Assembly: GCF_003610535.1 (NCBI RefSeq)
Contig: NZ_RAPN01000003.1
Location: forward strand, 186,001-250,000
Origin: Mangrovibacterium diazotrophicum
Lineage (GTDB): Bacteria; Bacteroidota; Bacteroidia; Bacteroidales; Prolixibacteraceae
Length of the DNA: 64,000 bases
Reading direction: 5' to 3'
Shown: positions 45,427-54,435 of the stretch, piece by piece
Numbering within the stretch: the first letter of the stretch is position 1
Layout: each line of letters begins with the position of its first letter
The notes under the pieces: model-generated
The model's input: only the letters and a program-made list of their open reading frames with translations
Database searches by the model: none
What the model was told of the DNA's origin: nothing
Position numbers and translations under genes: made by a program

Positions 45427-46797
45427 ATGAAACAATCTAATTTCATTGTGCCTTGCTTGCTCGCTGCTGTTTTGCTCTTTGCATCCTGCCAGGAGAACGA
45501 AGTGTCGGAAGAAGTGGAGGACACAACCCCGACGAGGACGGTGCTGGCCTACATGGTGGCCGATAACAGCCTGAACTCATACGCAGTCATGGATCTTGAA
45601 GAAATGGAAGAAGGCTATGCGAGTGTTGACGATCCGGAACATTCCAATTTGCTGGTTTACCTCGACGATTACAGCACACCGCGGCTTTTGCAGATCACAC
45701 AGGAGAAAGGAGTGGTCGTTGTCGACACCATCGAAACTTATACGGAAGTGAATTCGCTGAGTGTTGACAACATGAAGTCGATTATTAGTGATGCGCTGGA
45801 ACAGTTTGAAGCCGATAGCTATGGCCTGGTGTTGTGGTCGCATGGCGACGGCTGGTTACCAACCACTGCCGAAACAGAAGCGGTTACCCGTGCTTTTGGC
45901 GAAGATTTAGGAAACAACAGTAATTCGCAAAACAGTGACCAAATGAGCATCGCCGATTTGAAGGATGCGCTGAAGGGAATTGCCAACTTTGAGTATATTC
46001 TGTTTGATGCCTGCGAAATGCAGGGAGTGGAGGTTGCTTATGAACTGAAAGATTGTGCCAACTACATTGTGGCTTCACCCAATGAAGTCTCTGCTTACGG
46101 AGGTGCCTACGACGACATTGTGCCGGCCATGTTTACCGAAAGTGATGCTGCTTTAGCGGTGGCTCAAGCCTATTACGCGCAATACGCTGAAAATTACAGT
46201 TACGACGCCAGCTCGACCGGAGGTCCGAATAACCGGAGCTCGGGAACAACAGAAGGTTATGGTCGTTACACGGGAGGAACCTCCGGAAGTTCATCTTACA
46301 CCTATGGAGTTGCTGTTTCAGTTGTTGATTGCAGTGCACTGGATGCTTTGGCAACAGCAACAAAATCAATTTTAAACAGCTACATCACCGACGGAGATAG
46401 TGTCGCAACAAGTTCTGTTTATAATTACGACGATAATTTCTATAACTTCTATTACGACCTGGATGGTTTCATTGCATCCTTAACCGGAGGTGGTGATGAT
46501 TACACGAGCTGGAAAACGTATTACGATGCGGCGGTGCCGTTATTCCTGACGACCGAATACACTTACTCGTCGTTGGCAAACGATGGCGACGGCGGAATGA
46601 CTTCCATGGCCGATGCAACCGGATTGTCAACCTATATTCCTGCCAATGAGAATTTCTTCGATGCTGTATACTGGTCTTATTATTTACAATATCCTCAGTA
46701 CACGAGCGTGATTGAAGCTTACTACGAATACTTCAATTCGTATTATCAAAGTTTCGATTGGTACTCGGCAGCCGGCTGGGATGTTTCGGGCTGGTAA
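45427..46797 (+). CDS. Clostripain-family (C11) cysteine peptidase lipoprotein
   Basis: A 456-residue lipoprotein (signal MKQSNFIVPCLLAAVLLFASC, Cys21) with a C11 peptidase domain. The catalytic dyad is His139 in LWSHGDGW and Cys196 in ILFDACEMQGVEVAYEL. The clan-typical NEVSAYGGAYDDIVPAMF follows. The C-terminal half is rich in Tyr, Ser and Asp, ending in YYQSFDWYSAAGWDVSGW. C11 enzymes cleave after basic residues, often after autoprocessing; the substrate here is unknown. The frame is open 11 codons upstream of the chosen Met. Confidence 0.9.
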   Translation: MKQSNFIVPCLLAAVLLFASCQENEVSEEVEDTTPTRTVLAYMVADNSLNSYAVMDLEEMEEGYASVDDPEHSNLLVYLDDYSTPRLLQITQEKGVVVVDTIETYTEVNSLSVDNMKSIISDALEQFEADSYGLVLWSHGDGWLPTTAETEAVTRAFGEDLGNNSNSQNSDQMSIADLKDALKGIANFEYILFDACEMQGVEVAYELKDCANYIVASPNEVSAYGGAYDDIVPAMFTESDAALAVAQAYYAQYAENYSYDASSTGGPNNRSSGTTEGYGRYTGGTSGSSSYTYGVAVSVVDCSALDALATATKSILNSYITDGDSVATSSVYNYDDNFYNFYYDLDGFIASLTGGGDDYTSWKTYYDAAVPLFLTTEYTYSSLANDGDGGMTSMADATGLSTYIPANENFFDAVYWSYYLQYPQYTSVIEAYYEYFNSYYQSFDWYSAAGWDVSGW

Positions 46798-46820
46798 TAA
46801 ATATGACTCTTTTGGGGAAG

Positions 46821-46861
46821 AAAAGCAGAAGATCCGTCACTGGGATCTTCTGCTTTTTTAT
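46821..46861. terminator. Bidirectional terminator between C11 peptidase and TonB receptor genes
   Basis: AAAAGCAGAAGATCC and GGATCTTCTGCTTTT form a perfect 15-bp stem with a 7-base loop, flanked by A and T tracts. Confidence 0.88.
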
Positions 46862-49150
46862 TTACAGAAAATTGAATGCCAGAGCGAAGTAGAAGTTTCG
46901 TCCCGGTGAATACAGCGGGCGAGTGGAACCGTTCATGTTTCGGCTCAAATGCTCGTAGTAAGCTTCGTCCAACAGGTTGTTCACTCCGGTTCGGAAGCTG
47001 ATGGCCGGTGTGATCCTATAGCTGGCTTTCAGGTCAACCACATCAAAAGCCGGCGTTTCATTCTCACCGTAGCTCTCTGCAATCCGATCCTGTTTGAAAG
47101 AATGCCGGTAGCTGATTTCGGCTTGTAACCTTTGCTGCAGGAAAGTACCCATGAGGCGGTAACGGAATTCCATCGGCGGAATTTCAGGCAGCGCTTCTCC
47201 ACTGTCTTTGTTTTTGCCGTAGGTGTAGGCTAGTTCCGATTGCTGTTGCAGGTGTTGGCCGAACAGCTGTTTCCAATTCAATTCAAAACCACTGTGCAGT
47301 GCCTGATCAATGTTGATGTACTGCCGAACACCGGGTGCTGAAGCCATGCGAGGGCTCAAATCTTCGCGAATCTCAGACGAGATATAGTTGCCGATAAAGG
47401 CAGAAAAAGCATTCAGGTTGATGTTGGTTTGCTCCGATTTCCACGATAAAACCAGGTCGATCTGTTTGTTGGTTTCAGCTTTCAGATTCGGGTTTCCAAC
47501 CAGTTCATAGGGATCAACGCCGATCGGGAAATAATTGATGTAACGCTCTGCCAGTCCCGGGCTTCGCTGGGCCAATCCAAACCAAAGACCCGCAGAGAAG
47601 CGATTGGTGATTTGCCTGGTACCTCCCAGGCTGAATGCCGGGTTCACCAAATCTGACTTCAGATCTCCATCGTACAAGTCCGCAAAATTCGAATCCGGGT
47701 TGTTGGCTTCGGCGTGATTCAATTCCAAACGACCGGAAAACACCAGTTGGTAACTATCGCCCGGAAGATGATACTCCGCAAAAACGCCGCTTTTGCTGAT
47801 TTGAGCATCCTGCCAAACATTGTCGGTCATCGTCATACCGGCATTGCTACCCATGAGCATGGTGCGCTGGCGTTCGCCTTCGGCTTTTTCAACACGTACG
47901 TCGGCACCGGCATACAAGAACGATTGTGCGAAATTGAATTGCAGTTCGGTACGTCCGCCAAAATTGCGTGTTTGCGCTACAGTGATCGCGTCAACAGTCC
48001 TTGGGCTGATCACCTTGTCGTAGTTGTCCATCACGTGATGCACTTTTGTAGCATAAAGGCGTGTCTCCCAATTATTCAGCGAGTGACCGGAAAACTGAGC
48101 CTGATGCCCCAGGTTAAACAGCCAGGTATCATCTTTTCGAAGATCCATTGGCAGTGTCGGGAAATCTACATCTTCGGCGTGATTGTTGGCAACCATCGCA
48201 CTTAATTGCTGGCTGTCGCTAAGTTTGAAACCCAACTTTCCGCCGACATTCCTTCGGTTGAAATTAGCCGGAACCGTCAACCCTTCACCATCTTGGTAGT
48301 CGTCGCCGGTGGCGTAGGAACCAAACAGTTTGAGGTTGGTGAGTTGGTTGCTGTAGTTCACCAGCGCTTCGTTGCGCGAAACGGCTCCGTTGGTTTCGTA
48401 ACTGCTACTGAGGCGCGCTCCAAGTTTGCTTTTATCGGTAAACTCAAAACCAGCACTTTTAAAGTTGACGGTGCCGCCAAATGCATTGCCGTAACGCAGG
48501 CTGTACGGCCCTTTGACTACCTCGGCCTGGTTGATCATGTTCATCGGTACCTGGCTCGACGATGGGTCCATTCGGTTGGGACACCCCGCTGTTGCGCCTT
48601 GCACGCCGTCGATCACCAGGTTTACCTGGTCGTACTTGAAGCCCCGGATTACCGGATCAAATCCGTAAGCCCCGCTTTTGCGAATGCTGGCAATCCCCAT
48701 AAATTGGTCGAGCAAGTGCCCGGCGTCGTGTTCCAGGATATCAGCTGACTGGAAATCCTTGCTCACCTTTTCGCCGGCCGATTGGTGTATTTGCATGTAA
48801 ACAACAGGTTGCAGCAAATGCGTTTGAGTTTCGATGGCGAGAAAACCCGCTTTTACAGCTTGTGCCACAATTAATGCACTGAATTCCTGCTTGCCGTACT
48901 GTAGATGACTGATGATTAATGTACTTTCCTGATCCGGAACGATTGCAATAGTCCCGTCTTCACCTGAATTTCCGCTTTGATGCCCGTATTGAAAACCTGC
49001 ATTCTGAATTAACGACTGCGTGTCCTGATCGATTAGACGGATTGATGACGTTTGCGCCCAGCCAGCCCAGTTGCATAGTAAAAGCAACAGACTTGTGAGC
49101 AGCACGTATTTCTGCCTTTTCCGCTGAAAAGGCGAATGTGTATTCTTCAT
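46862..49150 (-). CDS. TonB-dependent receptor, copper (OprC-like) type
   Basis: A 762-residue outer-membrane receptor with signal peptide (cleaved near Ala32), plug domain (about 120-235) and beta barrel. The plug contains TAGCPNRMDPSSSQV: Cys190 and Met194 form the CxxxM motif known to bind Cu in OprC, and the barrel has NHAEDVDFPTLPMDLRKDDTW (His324, Met335). These strings mark the TonB-copper receptor family. The barrel ends with the usual aromatic residue (FAFNFL). It follows a small Cys-rich protein gene by 64 bases on the same strand. Confidence 0.85.
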   Translation of the reverse strand: MKNTHSPFQRKRQKYVLLTSLLLLLCNWAGWAQTSSIRLIDQDTQSLIQNAGFQYGHQSGNSGEDGTIAIVPDQESTLIISHLQYGKQEFSALIVAQAVKAGFLAIETQTHLLQPVVYMQIHQSAGEKVSKDFQSADILEHDAGHLLDQFMGIASIRKSGAYGFDPVIRGFKYDQVNLVIDGVQGATAGCPNRMDPSSSQVPMNMINQAEVVKGPYSLRYGNAFGGTVNFKSAGFEFTDKSKLGARLSSSYETNGAVSRNEALVNYSNQLTNLKLFGSYATGDDYQDGEGLTVPANFNRRNVGGKLGFKLSDSQQLSAMVANNHAEDVDFPTLPMDLRKDDTWLFNLGHQAQFSGHSLNNWETRLYATKVHHVMDNYDKVISPRTVDAITVAQTRNFGGRTELQFNFAQSFLYAGADVRVEKAEGERQRTMLMGSNAGMTMTDNVWQDAQISKSGVFAEYHLPGDSYQLVFSGRLELNHAEANNPDSNFADLYDGDLKSDLVNPAFSLGGTRQITNRFSAGLWFGLAQRSPGLAERYINYFPIGVDPYELVGNPNLKAETNKQIDLVLSWKSEQTNINLNAFSAFIGNYISSEIREDLSPRMASAPGVRQYINIDQALHSGFELNWKQLFGQHLQQQSELAYTYGKNKDSGEALPEIPPMEFRYRLMGTFLQQRLQAEISYRHSFKQDRIAESYGENETPAFDVVDLKASYRITPAISFRTGVNNLLDEAYYEHLSRNMNGSTRPLYSPGRNFYFALAFNFL

Positions 49151-49214
49151 GTTTTTTGATACTTCTTTCGTAAATATTAAGGAATGGATGTATTTCCTTC
49201 CGATTAAGATGACA

Positions 49215-49589
49215 TTAAAGAAGTGCTGTTCGGGGAGGGTGGAAAATGTCTTTTAAAGCGGTTGAATAATGTGCGTATTGATAAGGCTGATTGTGTCCTT
49301 CCGAATCGGAAGTGAATAATTTGAAATAACTTGAACTGGTGGGAAAGTATTGAATCTCGACTTTTTTTAGCTGCGTGTCCGGCATGTCCGATGTCGTTTC
49401 TTTTTGTTCTTCCAGCTCTTTTTTCAGCTGGCAACATCCATGACATTCGGATTCCGGGTTGTCCCGGTTTACACACAGATATTTTTCAATGTAATCCTGA
49501 TTTATCTTAAATGAAATAAAAACAGCTGCTTCGGCCATGATGTGCCAGGCAATAGAAAAAGCCAGTAAAACAGCAATTAAAGGTTTCAT
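49215..49589 (-). CDS. Small Cys-rich membrane-anchored protein, likely metal-related
   Basis: A 124-residue protein with an N-terminal hydrophobic segment (MKPLIAVLLAFSIAWHIMAEAAVFISF) and then INQDYIEKYLCVNRDNPESECHGCCQLKKELEEQ. Bacteroidota proteins with this 'NQDYI...LC.NRd.P...C.G.C.LKK.L' pattern are often encoded next to metal TonB receptors. Four cysteines (LC, EC, HGCC) and a histidine suggest metal binding. It precedes the OprC-like receptor gene and likely belongs to its operon. Biochemical role unknown. Confidence 0.75.
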   Translation of the reverse strand: MKPLIAVLLAFSIAWHIMAEAAVFISFKINQDYIEKYLCVNRDNPESECHGCCQLKKELEEQKETTSDMPDTQLKKVEIQYFPTSSSYFKLFTSDSEGHNQPYQYAHYSTALKDIFHPPRTALL

Positions 49590-49652
49590 TGTCGGATATT
49601 TAATTTTCAGTCAGTCTATACGACAACAAAATCGGGGAATTGTTTATCAGCT

Positions 49653-50081
49653 TTATGAAATTTGTTGAAATGAACAATGGCTTAAATTTATTTCCGAAAA
49701 CCATTCCTGCAAATCTTCCCGGTTTCTGAAAGGACGCATGTTTAAACCGAACTTTTTGCAGAACATGCTCATCATCAGAATTAAGTCGTGTAAGTCGTGG
49801 GGAACGTGTACCGCAATTCGACTCCGAAAACGATCTTTCATTAATTTGAGATGATCCCGGATTGCCATTAGTTCCTGGTAAGTGGGATGATAATTTAACT
49901 CAGTTAAATCGAGAAGGATACACATGTCGGGGGTGAAATCAGGATGTTCTGCTACCGCTTTTATAAGCGAAACAGTAATGTGATAGTCTATACGTCCTCC
50001 AACGTAAACGTAACACAGGTGTTCTTTGCAATCAATAGAATACCTGTAAATCCCGGGGTGATCAGAATTTACGACACGCAT
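49653..50081 (-). CDS. STAS/SpoIIAA-like small cytoplasmic protein
   Basis: A 142-residue protein with no signal peptide. The pattern of short strands and helices (YVYVGGRIDYHITVSLIKAVAEHPDFTPDMCILLDLTELNYHPTYQELMAIRDHL) resembles the STAS/SpoIIAA-like fold, used in binding or regulatory roles. The C-terminal part has PHDLHDLILMMSMFCKKFG. Assignment is by fold impression only. It lies upstream of the Cys-rich gene on the same strand, 63 bases away. Confidence 0.55.
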   Translation of the reverse strand: MRVVNSDHPGIYRYSIDCKEHLCYVYVGGRIDYHITVSLIKAVAEHPDFTPDMCILLDLTELNYHPTYQELMAIRDHLKLMKDRFRSRIAVHVPHDLHDLILMMSMFCKKFGLNMRPFRNREDLQEWFSEINLSHCSFQQIS

Positions 50082-50257
50082 ATGATTATTAGTTGACTTT
50101 GGGCACTTTTAGGTCTGGGAGACGGTCAAGCGCTGTTTATTTTTCTCAATTCCAACGGAAAGATAGTTCATAATAAAACCTGCAGAATAGTATAATCGAT
50201 AAAAGGTTTCAAAAATGAGCTAATCGGCTTATTTTTGCTGACGAATTATTTGATCGG

Positions 50258-50722
50258 ATGTATACACGAGAAGAAGCTAAAAAATTGCGAAAAGATTTCT
50301 GGATCACTTTTGCCAAACGTTGCGAAATTGTTCCCGAATTGCAGTATCGTAAAAAGAAATGGATTTTGTACGACACCAAGATTGGTGGGCTGGATCTGAA
50401 GTTCGACATCGACCGGTTTGAGGCTTGGGTGATGATTGAAGTGAACGCCAAAAGTGAAGACCGTCGGCTGCAGATTTTTGAGCAACTGGAGAAGTACAAA
50501 GTCATTTTGGAAGATGGTTTCGAAAATGGTTTGGTGTGGGAGCTTTGTTACACCCGTGAGCGAGGGGAAGAGGTTTGCCGCATTTATGTGATGAAAGATG
50601 GCTTCGATATTCACCGCCAAAATCAATGGCCCGACATCTACAATTTCTTCATTGATAACATGCTCATCCTGGAACGAAATTTTATGGAAATCCGGGATTT
50701 ACTGCAAGAAGAATTGGGCTGA
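50258..50722 (+). CDS. DUF4268 protein
   Basis: A 154-residue protein beginning MYTREEAKKLRKDFWITFAKRC, followed by KWILYDTKIGGLDLKFDIDRFEAWVMIEV. This is the DUF4268 pattern, a family of unknown function found in Bacteroidota and some nuclease-linked proteins. The C-terminal part is helical and acidic. No operon partner. Confidence 0.88.
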   Translation: MYTREEAKKLRKDFWITFAKRCEIVPELQYRKKKWILYDTKIGGLDLKFDIDRFEAWVMIEVNAKSEDRRLQIFEQLEKYKVILEDGFENGLVWELCYTRERGEEVCRIYVMKDGFDIHRQNQWPDIYNFFIDNMLILERNFMEIRDLLQEELG

Positions 50723-50897
50723 TAAACTACTGTAATTTTTGTATTTATGGTCCGGATTTTCTGTCAAAAGTCATGATTTTGACGACCAATTTTCGATGTT
50801 AACAATCATTTTCAAAATATCGATAAGGTATGTGTAATGATTCGTTGTTTCGGTTACCTATGCGATTGTTGACTGAATAGATATCAAAATTCCTGAA

Positions 50898-52181
50898 ATG
50901 AATAGAGAAGATATTGATGCGATTTTAGCATTGATTAAGAAAGAAGTTGTTCCTGCAATTGGTTGTACTGAGCCGGTTGCTGTTGCCTTAACTGTTGCCC
51001 GCGCCAAAGAAGTATTGGGGGAAAAACCGTTGCGTGCCGAACTATTCCTGAGTCGTAATATCCTGAAAAATTCCATGGGGGTAGGTATTCCCGGAACCGG
51101 AATGATCGGCTTACCCATTGCGATTGCGCTGGGAATGGTGATCGGAAAGTCGGAATACGGGCTCGAGGTATTGAAGGATATGAATCCGGATGCGTTGACT
51201 GAAGCCAAACAGTTGGTCGACGAAAAATGCACGTCGATCGAGTTGAAAGAAGACGCGCCGGACAAATTATACATTGAAGCACGCTGCTACGGCGAAAAGG
51301 GCGAATCGAAAGCTATTATTTGCGGCAGCCACAATAACATCGTTTACGTTGAGTCAAATGGCGAAATCATTCACGACGAATTTACCAACGGCAATTTTCA
51401 ACAGGTTGAAAGCAACGATGTACAATTGAATTTCAACAAGATTTACGATTTTGCCATGGAAGCTCCGCTGGATGAACTTCACTTTATGCTCGAGGCAGCC
51501 CATTTGAATAAGATGGCAGCTGAGGAATCAAAGAAAGGAACCTTTGGGCATTCGGTCGCGCGAGTGATTGAGAATGAGTCCTTCCGCCATGTGATGGGAA
51601 ACAGCGTTTACAACCGCCTGGTGGCAGTAACAGCTTCTGCCTGCGACGTGCGTATGGCCGGTGCGATGGTACCGGTAATGAGTAACTCGGGTAGTGGTAA
51701 CCAGGGAATTACCTGCACGCTCCCGGTAGTTGTTTTTGCCGAAGAGATGAACAAGCCGGAAGATGACTTAATTCGTGCGTTGGCACTTAGCCACCTGATG
51801 GTAATCTACATCAAACGCCGTTTGGGACGTTTGTCGGCCCTGTGTGGTGTGACGGTTGCCGGTATTGGAGCAGCTTGTGGAATCACGCACCTGATGGGCG
51901 GTAACCGCGACCAGGTAGCTTACGCGGTAAAAAACATGATCGGCAACATTGCCGGTATGTTGTGCGATGGCGCCAAACCAAGCTGTGCACTGAAAGTGTC
52001 GAGCTCGGTTTCCTCAGCGACATTTTCAGCCATGATGGCCATGGATAACAAAGTGGTGAGTTCGTTGGAAGGAATTGCCGACGAAGATGTCGATAAAACC
52101 ATCAACAATTTAAGCGACATCGGTTCTGAAGGTATGAGTGAGGTCGATAAAATGGTTCTCAACATCATGCTGAAGAAATAG
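50898..52181 (+). CDS. L-cysteine desulfidase / UPF0597 family protein
   Basis: A 427-residue protein of the serine dehydratase alpha (SDH_alpha)-like UPF0597 family, which includes CyuA (YhaM). Members carry a [4Fe-4S] cluster and release H2S, ammonia and pyruvate from cysteine, or deaminate serine. Conserved cysteines are visible in IGCTEPVAVALTVARAKE (N terminus), GAACGITHLMGG and MLCDGAKPSCALKVSS near the C terminus. Length matches E. coli CyuA (436). Preceded by a non-coding stretch of 175 bases. Confidence 0.92.
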   Translation: MNREDIDAILALIKKEVVPAIGCTEPVAVALTVARAKEVLGEKPLRAELFLSRNILKNSMGVGIPGTGMIGLPIAIALGMVIGKSEYGLEVLKDMNPDALTEAKQLVDEKCTSIELKEDAPDKLYIEARCYGEKGESKAIICGSHNNIVYVESNGEIIHDEFTNGNFQQVESNDVQLNFNKIYDFAMEAPLDELHFMLEAAHLNKMAAEESKKGTFGHSVARVIENESFRHVMGNSVYNRLVAVTASACDVRMAGAMVPVMSNSGSGNQGITCTLPVVVFAEEMNKPEDDLIRALALSHLMVIYIKRRLGRLSALCGVTVAGIGAACGITHLMGGNRDQVAYAVKNMIGNIAGMLCDGAKPSCALKVSSSVSSATFSAMMAMDNKVVSSLEGIADEDVDKTINNLSDIGSEGMSEVDKMVLNIMLKK

Positions 52182-52201
52182 ATAAATTTAATTTAGGGTT
52201 T

Positions 52202-52237
52202 GAAAAGGGCTGTTCCTCAGGGGACGGTCCTTTTCGT
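52202..52237 (+). terminator. Terminator after the desulfidase gene
   Basis: AAAAGGGCTGTTCC-TCAG-GGGACGGTCCTTTT forms a 14-bp stem with a few G-U pairs, followed by CGTTTT. Confidence 0.7.
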
Positions 52238-52379
52238 TTTAATAGACTTCGTCAGACGTTGAATGAGTTAATTGCGCGTGAATATTGAAAGCAGGGCCTT
52301 GTTCAGTTTTTCATTTTTATGTAATTTTTTTGTATTATCGGCGAGCCATTCCGTAACCAGGTACGGCAGGGAATGAGAG

Positions 52380-52979
52380 ATGAGCGAAATGAGTGAAAAA
52401 AACGAATCCATACTTCTAGACGGCATTGTCAGGAAAGACAGTCAGGCGTTTGCCCGCCTGTATTCCATGTATCATGCGGCTTTGTTTCGTTTTTCGGAAG
52501 CTTATGTTTATGATTCACAGCAGGCAGAAGATATCATTCAGGAGGTGTTTATAAAGCTTTGGGAAATGCCCACTATTCCGGTCGAACGCTCTCTTAAATC
52601 CTACTTGTTTCAGATGGTGAAAAACCGCTGTCTCGATCATTTGCGTTCGCTGCAGGTAGAAGACAAAAACAAAAAGAAATTGTTTGAAGCCCAGGCCGTA
52701 TCCGACTCAACCGATTTGGAGTTGGACGAGAAAAGCACCGCAATCATCAAGAATGCCATTGAACAACTCCCCGAACAATGCAAGCAAGTCTATCTGCTTG
52801 CGGTTTTCCAAAACATGAAATACCAGGATATCGCGGATGAATTGAATATATCGGTCAGCGCGGTAAAAGTGCAAATGTTTCGCGCCCGGAAATACTTAAA
52901 AGAGAACCTGAGTGGATTGCGTGAAAGCTTGTCTTTATTCTCCCTTTTCGAAAAACTACATCGGTTCAAAAAATTCTGA
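52380..52979 (+). CDS. ECF sigma factor (SusCD-associated FecI-like)
   Basis: A 199-residue sigma-70 factor with regions 2 (QAEDIIQEVFIKLWE..SYLFQMVKNRCLDHLR) and 4 (LPEQCKQVYLLAVFQNMKYQDIADELNISVSAVKVQMFRARKYL). It is followed by a FecR-like anti-sigma gene and a SusC with STN domain, the standard Bacteroidota transenvelope signalling set. Begins 5 codons upstream at an ATG/ATGAG cluster (52380 is first). A 142-base gene-free stretch precedes it. Confidence 0.94.
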   Translation: MSEMSEKNESILLDGIVRKDSQAFARLYSMYHAALFRFSEAYVYDSQQAEDIIQEVFIKLWEMPTIPVERSLKSYLFQMVKNRCLDHLRSLQVEDKNKKKLFEAQAVSDSTDLELDEKSTAIIKNAIEQLPEQCKQVYLLAVFQNMKYQDIADELNISVSAVKVQMFRARKYLKENLSGLRESLSLFSLFEKLHRFKKF

Positions 52980-53151
52980 AATATTTTTTCACCCCTTCTT
53001 TTTTAGGGGGACCTGCGAAAAAAAAGGTGCTTTTGTTGCAATTGCACCCTTTTAAAAGATAATTTTTTCAAAAAAAAATGTCACTCTCTTGTTAACCTTC
53101 TTAAAAAATGCCCGTCTTGAGAGCAAAATGTTTCTAAAACGCATTTTTCAA

Positions 53152-54336
53152 ATGAAGAAAGTAAAGCAAACGATCGAATGGGGACTCATTTCCCGAAAAC
53201 TAAATAACAAGCTCACCGAACAGGAAGAACGGCAGTTTGAGCGTTGGCTCAGTGCGTCGGAAAAAAATCGCCAATATTTCCGGCAAGCCCAGGCTTACCA
53301 TCAAAAGCAGGTCGAGGATCTCGATTTGGATCTGGTGCCGGACACCACCGTCGGGTTTATGCAAAAACTCAATCACCGAAACAAGGTGCGTACGCTGTAT
53401 CGCAACTTCCGGGTTGCCGCAGCCATTGTGCTGCCGTTGATGTTAGTTGGCGGTACCTATTGGTACTACCAAAACAGTAAAACGAACGATGAGCAATTAG
53501 CAGAACAGACTCCGATTGCCACAATTCGAACCAAAGCGACTTTGATAACAACGAATGGAGCAGAGCTGGACTTGTCGGCTTCCGGCGTCGATTTGACGGA
53601 TTCCATTGCCGGAATCCATATTGTCAATGATTCGTTGCAGGGGCTGAGTTATCCGAAGGAAGCGGAAACTACGCTTACTGCTTTCAATACCTTGATCACG
53701 CCAAGGGGAGGAGAGTACAAATTGACTTTGGCTGATGGAACACAGGTGTGGCTGAATTGTGAGTCGGAACTGCATTACCCGGTTGCTTTCAACGGAGACG
53801 TTCGTAAAGTAAGCTTGAAAGGGGAAGCCTTTTTTGATGTCACCAAAAGTACGAAACCATTTATTGTAGAAACTGAAGATGTAAATGTTCGCGTTTTGGG
53901 GACACGTTTCAATGTGTCGGCTTATCGGGATGAGGATGCGGTGAAAACAACATTGACCCGGGGATTGGTGAATGTAGAGTCGAAATTAGTCAATGGTTCT
54001 CTAGTCGAAGTTTCGCTCAAACCGGGTGATCAGGCTGAATATTTGCGTTCCGATGCACAACTACTTCGCCAGACAGTGGATACGACGCTTTATGTAGGCT
54101 GGATTGACGGTTATTTCCGTTTCGAGGGCCAAACCTTAGATCAAGTAATGCGCAATCTTTCGCGCTGGTATGATGTTGATTACCATATTTCCGCTGGAGT
54201 GGATCGGCAAAAGAGGCTGTTCGGAAAACTTAACCGACAGGACGATTTTGATATAATCATGGGAATGGTGTCGAAAATTGCCGGAACTTCATTTGAACGA
54301 GATGGAAACCAAGTAAAAGTTTCACCGAAAAAATGA
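53152..54336 (+). CDS. FecR-family anti-sigma factor
   Basis: A 394-residue inner-membrane regulator. The cytoplasmic N terminus (about 1-75) includes IEWGLISRKLNNKLTEQEERQFERWL. A transmembrane helix lies near residues 85-105 (AAAIVLPLMLVGGTYWYY), then the FecR domain LITPRGGEYKLTLADGTQVWLNCESELHYPVAF...VSLKGEAFFDVTKSTKPFIVET and a C-terminal STN-interacting DUF4974 region (FEGQTLDQVMRNLSRWYDVDYHI). ATG 53152 is chosen over the longer frame and ATG 53128. Confidence 0.92.
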   Translation: MKKVKQTIEWGLISRKLNNKLTEQEERQFERWLSASEKNRQYFRQAQAYHQKQVEDLDLDLVPDTTVGFMQKLNHRNKVRTLYRNFRVAAAIVLPLMLVGGTYWYYQNSKTNDEQLAEQTPIATIRTKATLITTNGAELDLSASGVDLTDSIAGIHIVNDSLQGLSYPKEAETTLTAFNTLITPRGGEYKLTLADGTQVWLNCESELHYPVAFNGDVRKVSLKGEAFFDVTKSTKPFIVETEDVNVRVLGTRFNVSAYRDEDAVKTTLTRGLVNVESKLVNGSLVEVSLKPGDQAEYLRSDAQLLRQTVDTTLYVGWIDGYFRFEGQTLDQVMRNLSRWYDVDYHISAGVDRQKRLFGKLNRQDDFDIIMGMVSKIAGTSFERDGNQVKVSPKK

Positions 54337-54435
54337 GAAAAATAAAACGGGAAATGCGCCAACACTTCCCGAATTGAATAAAGTTGAATACTCGCCAAAG
54401 TATTCTGTTTGTTAAATCTATTCACTTACAAATGT

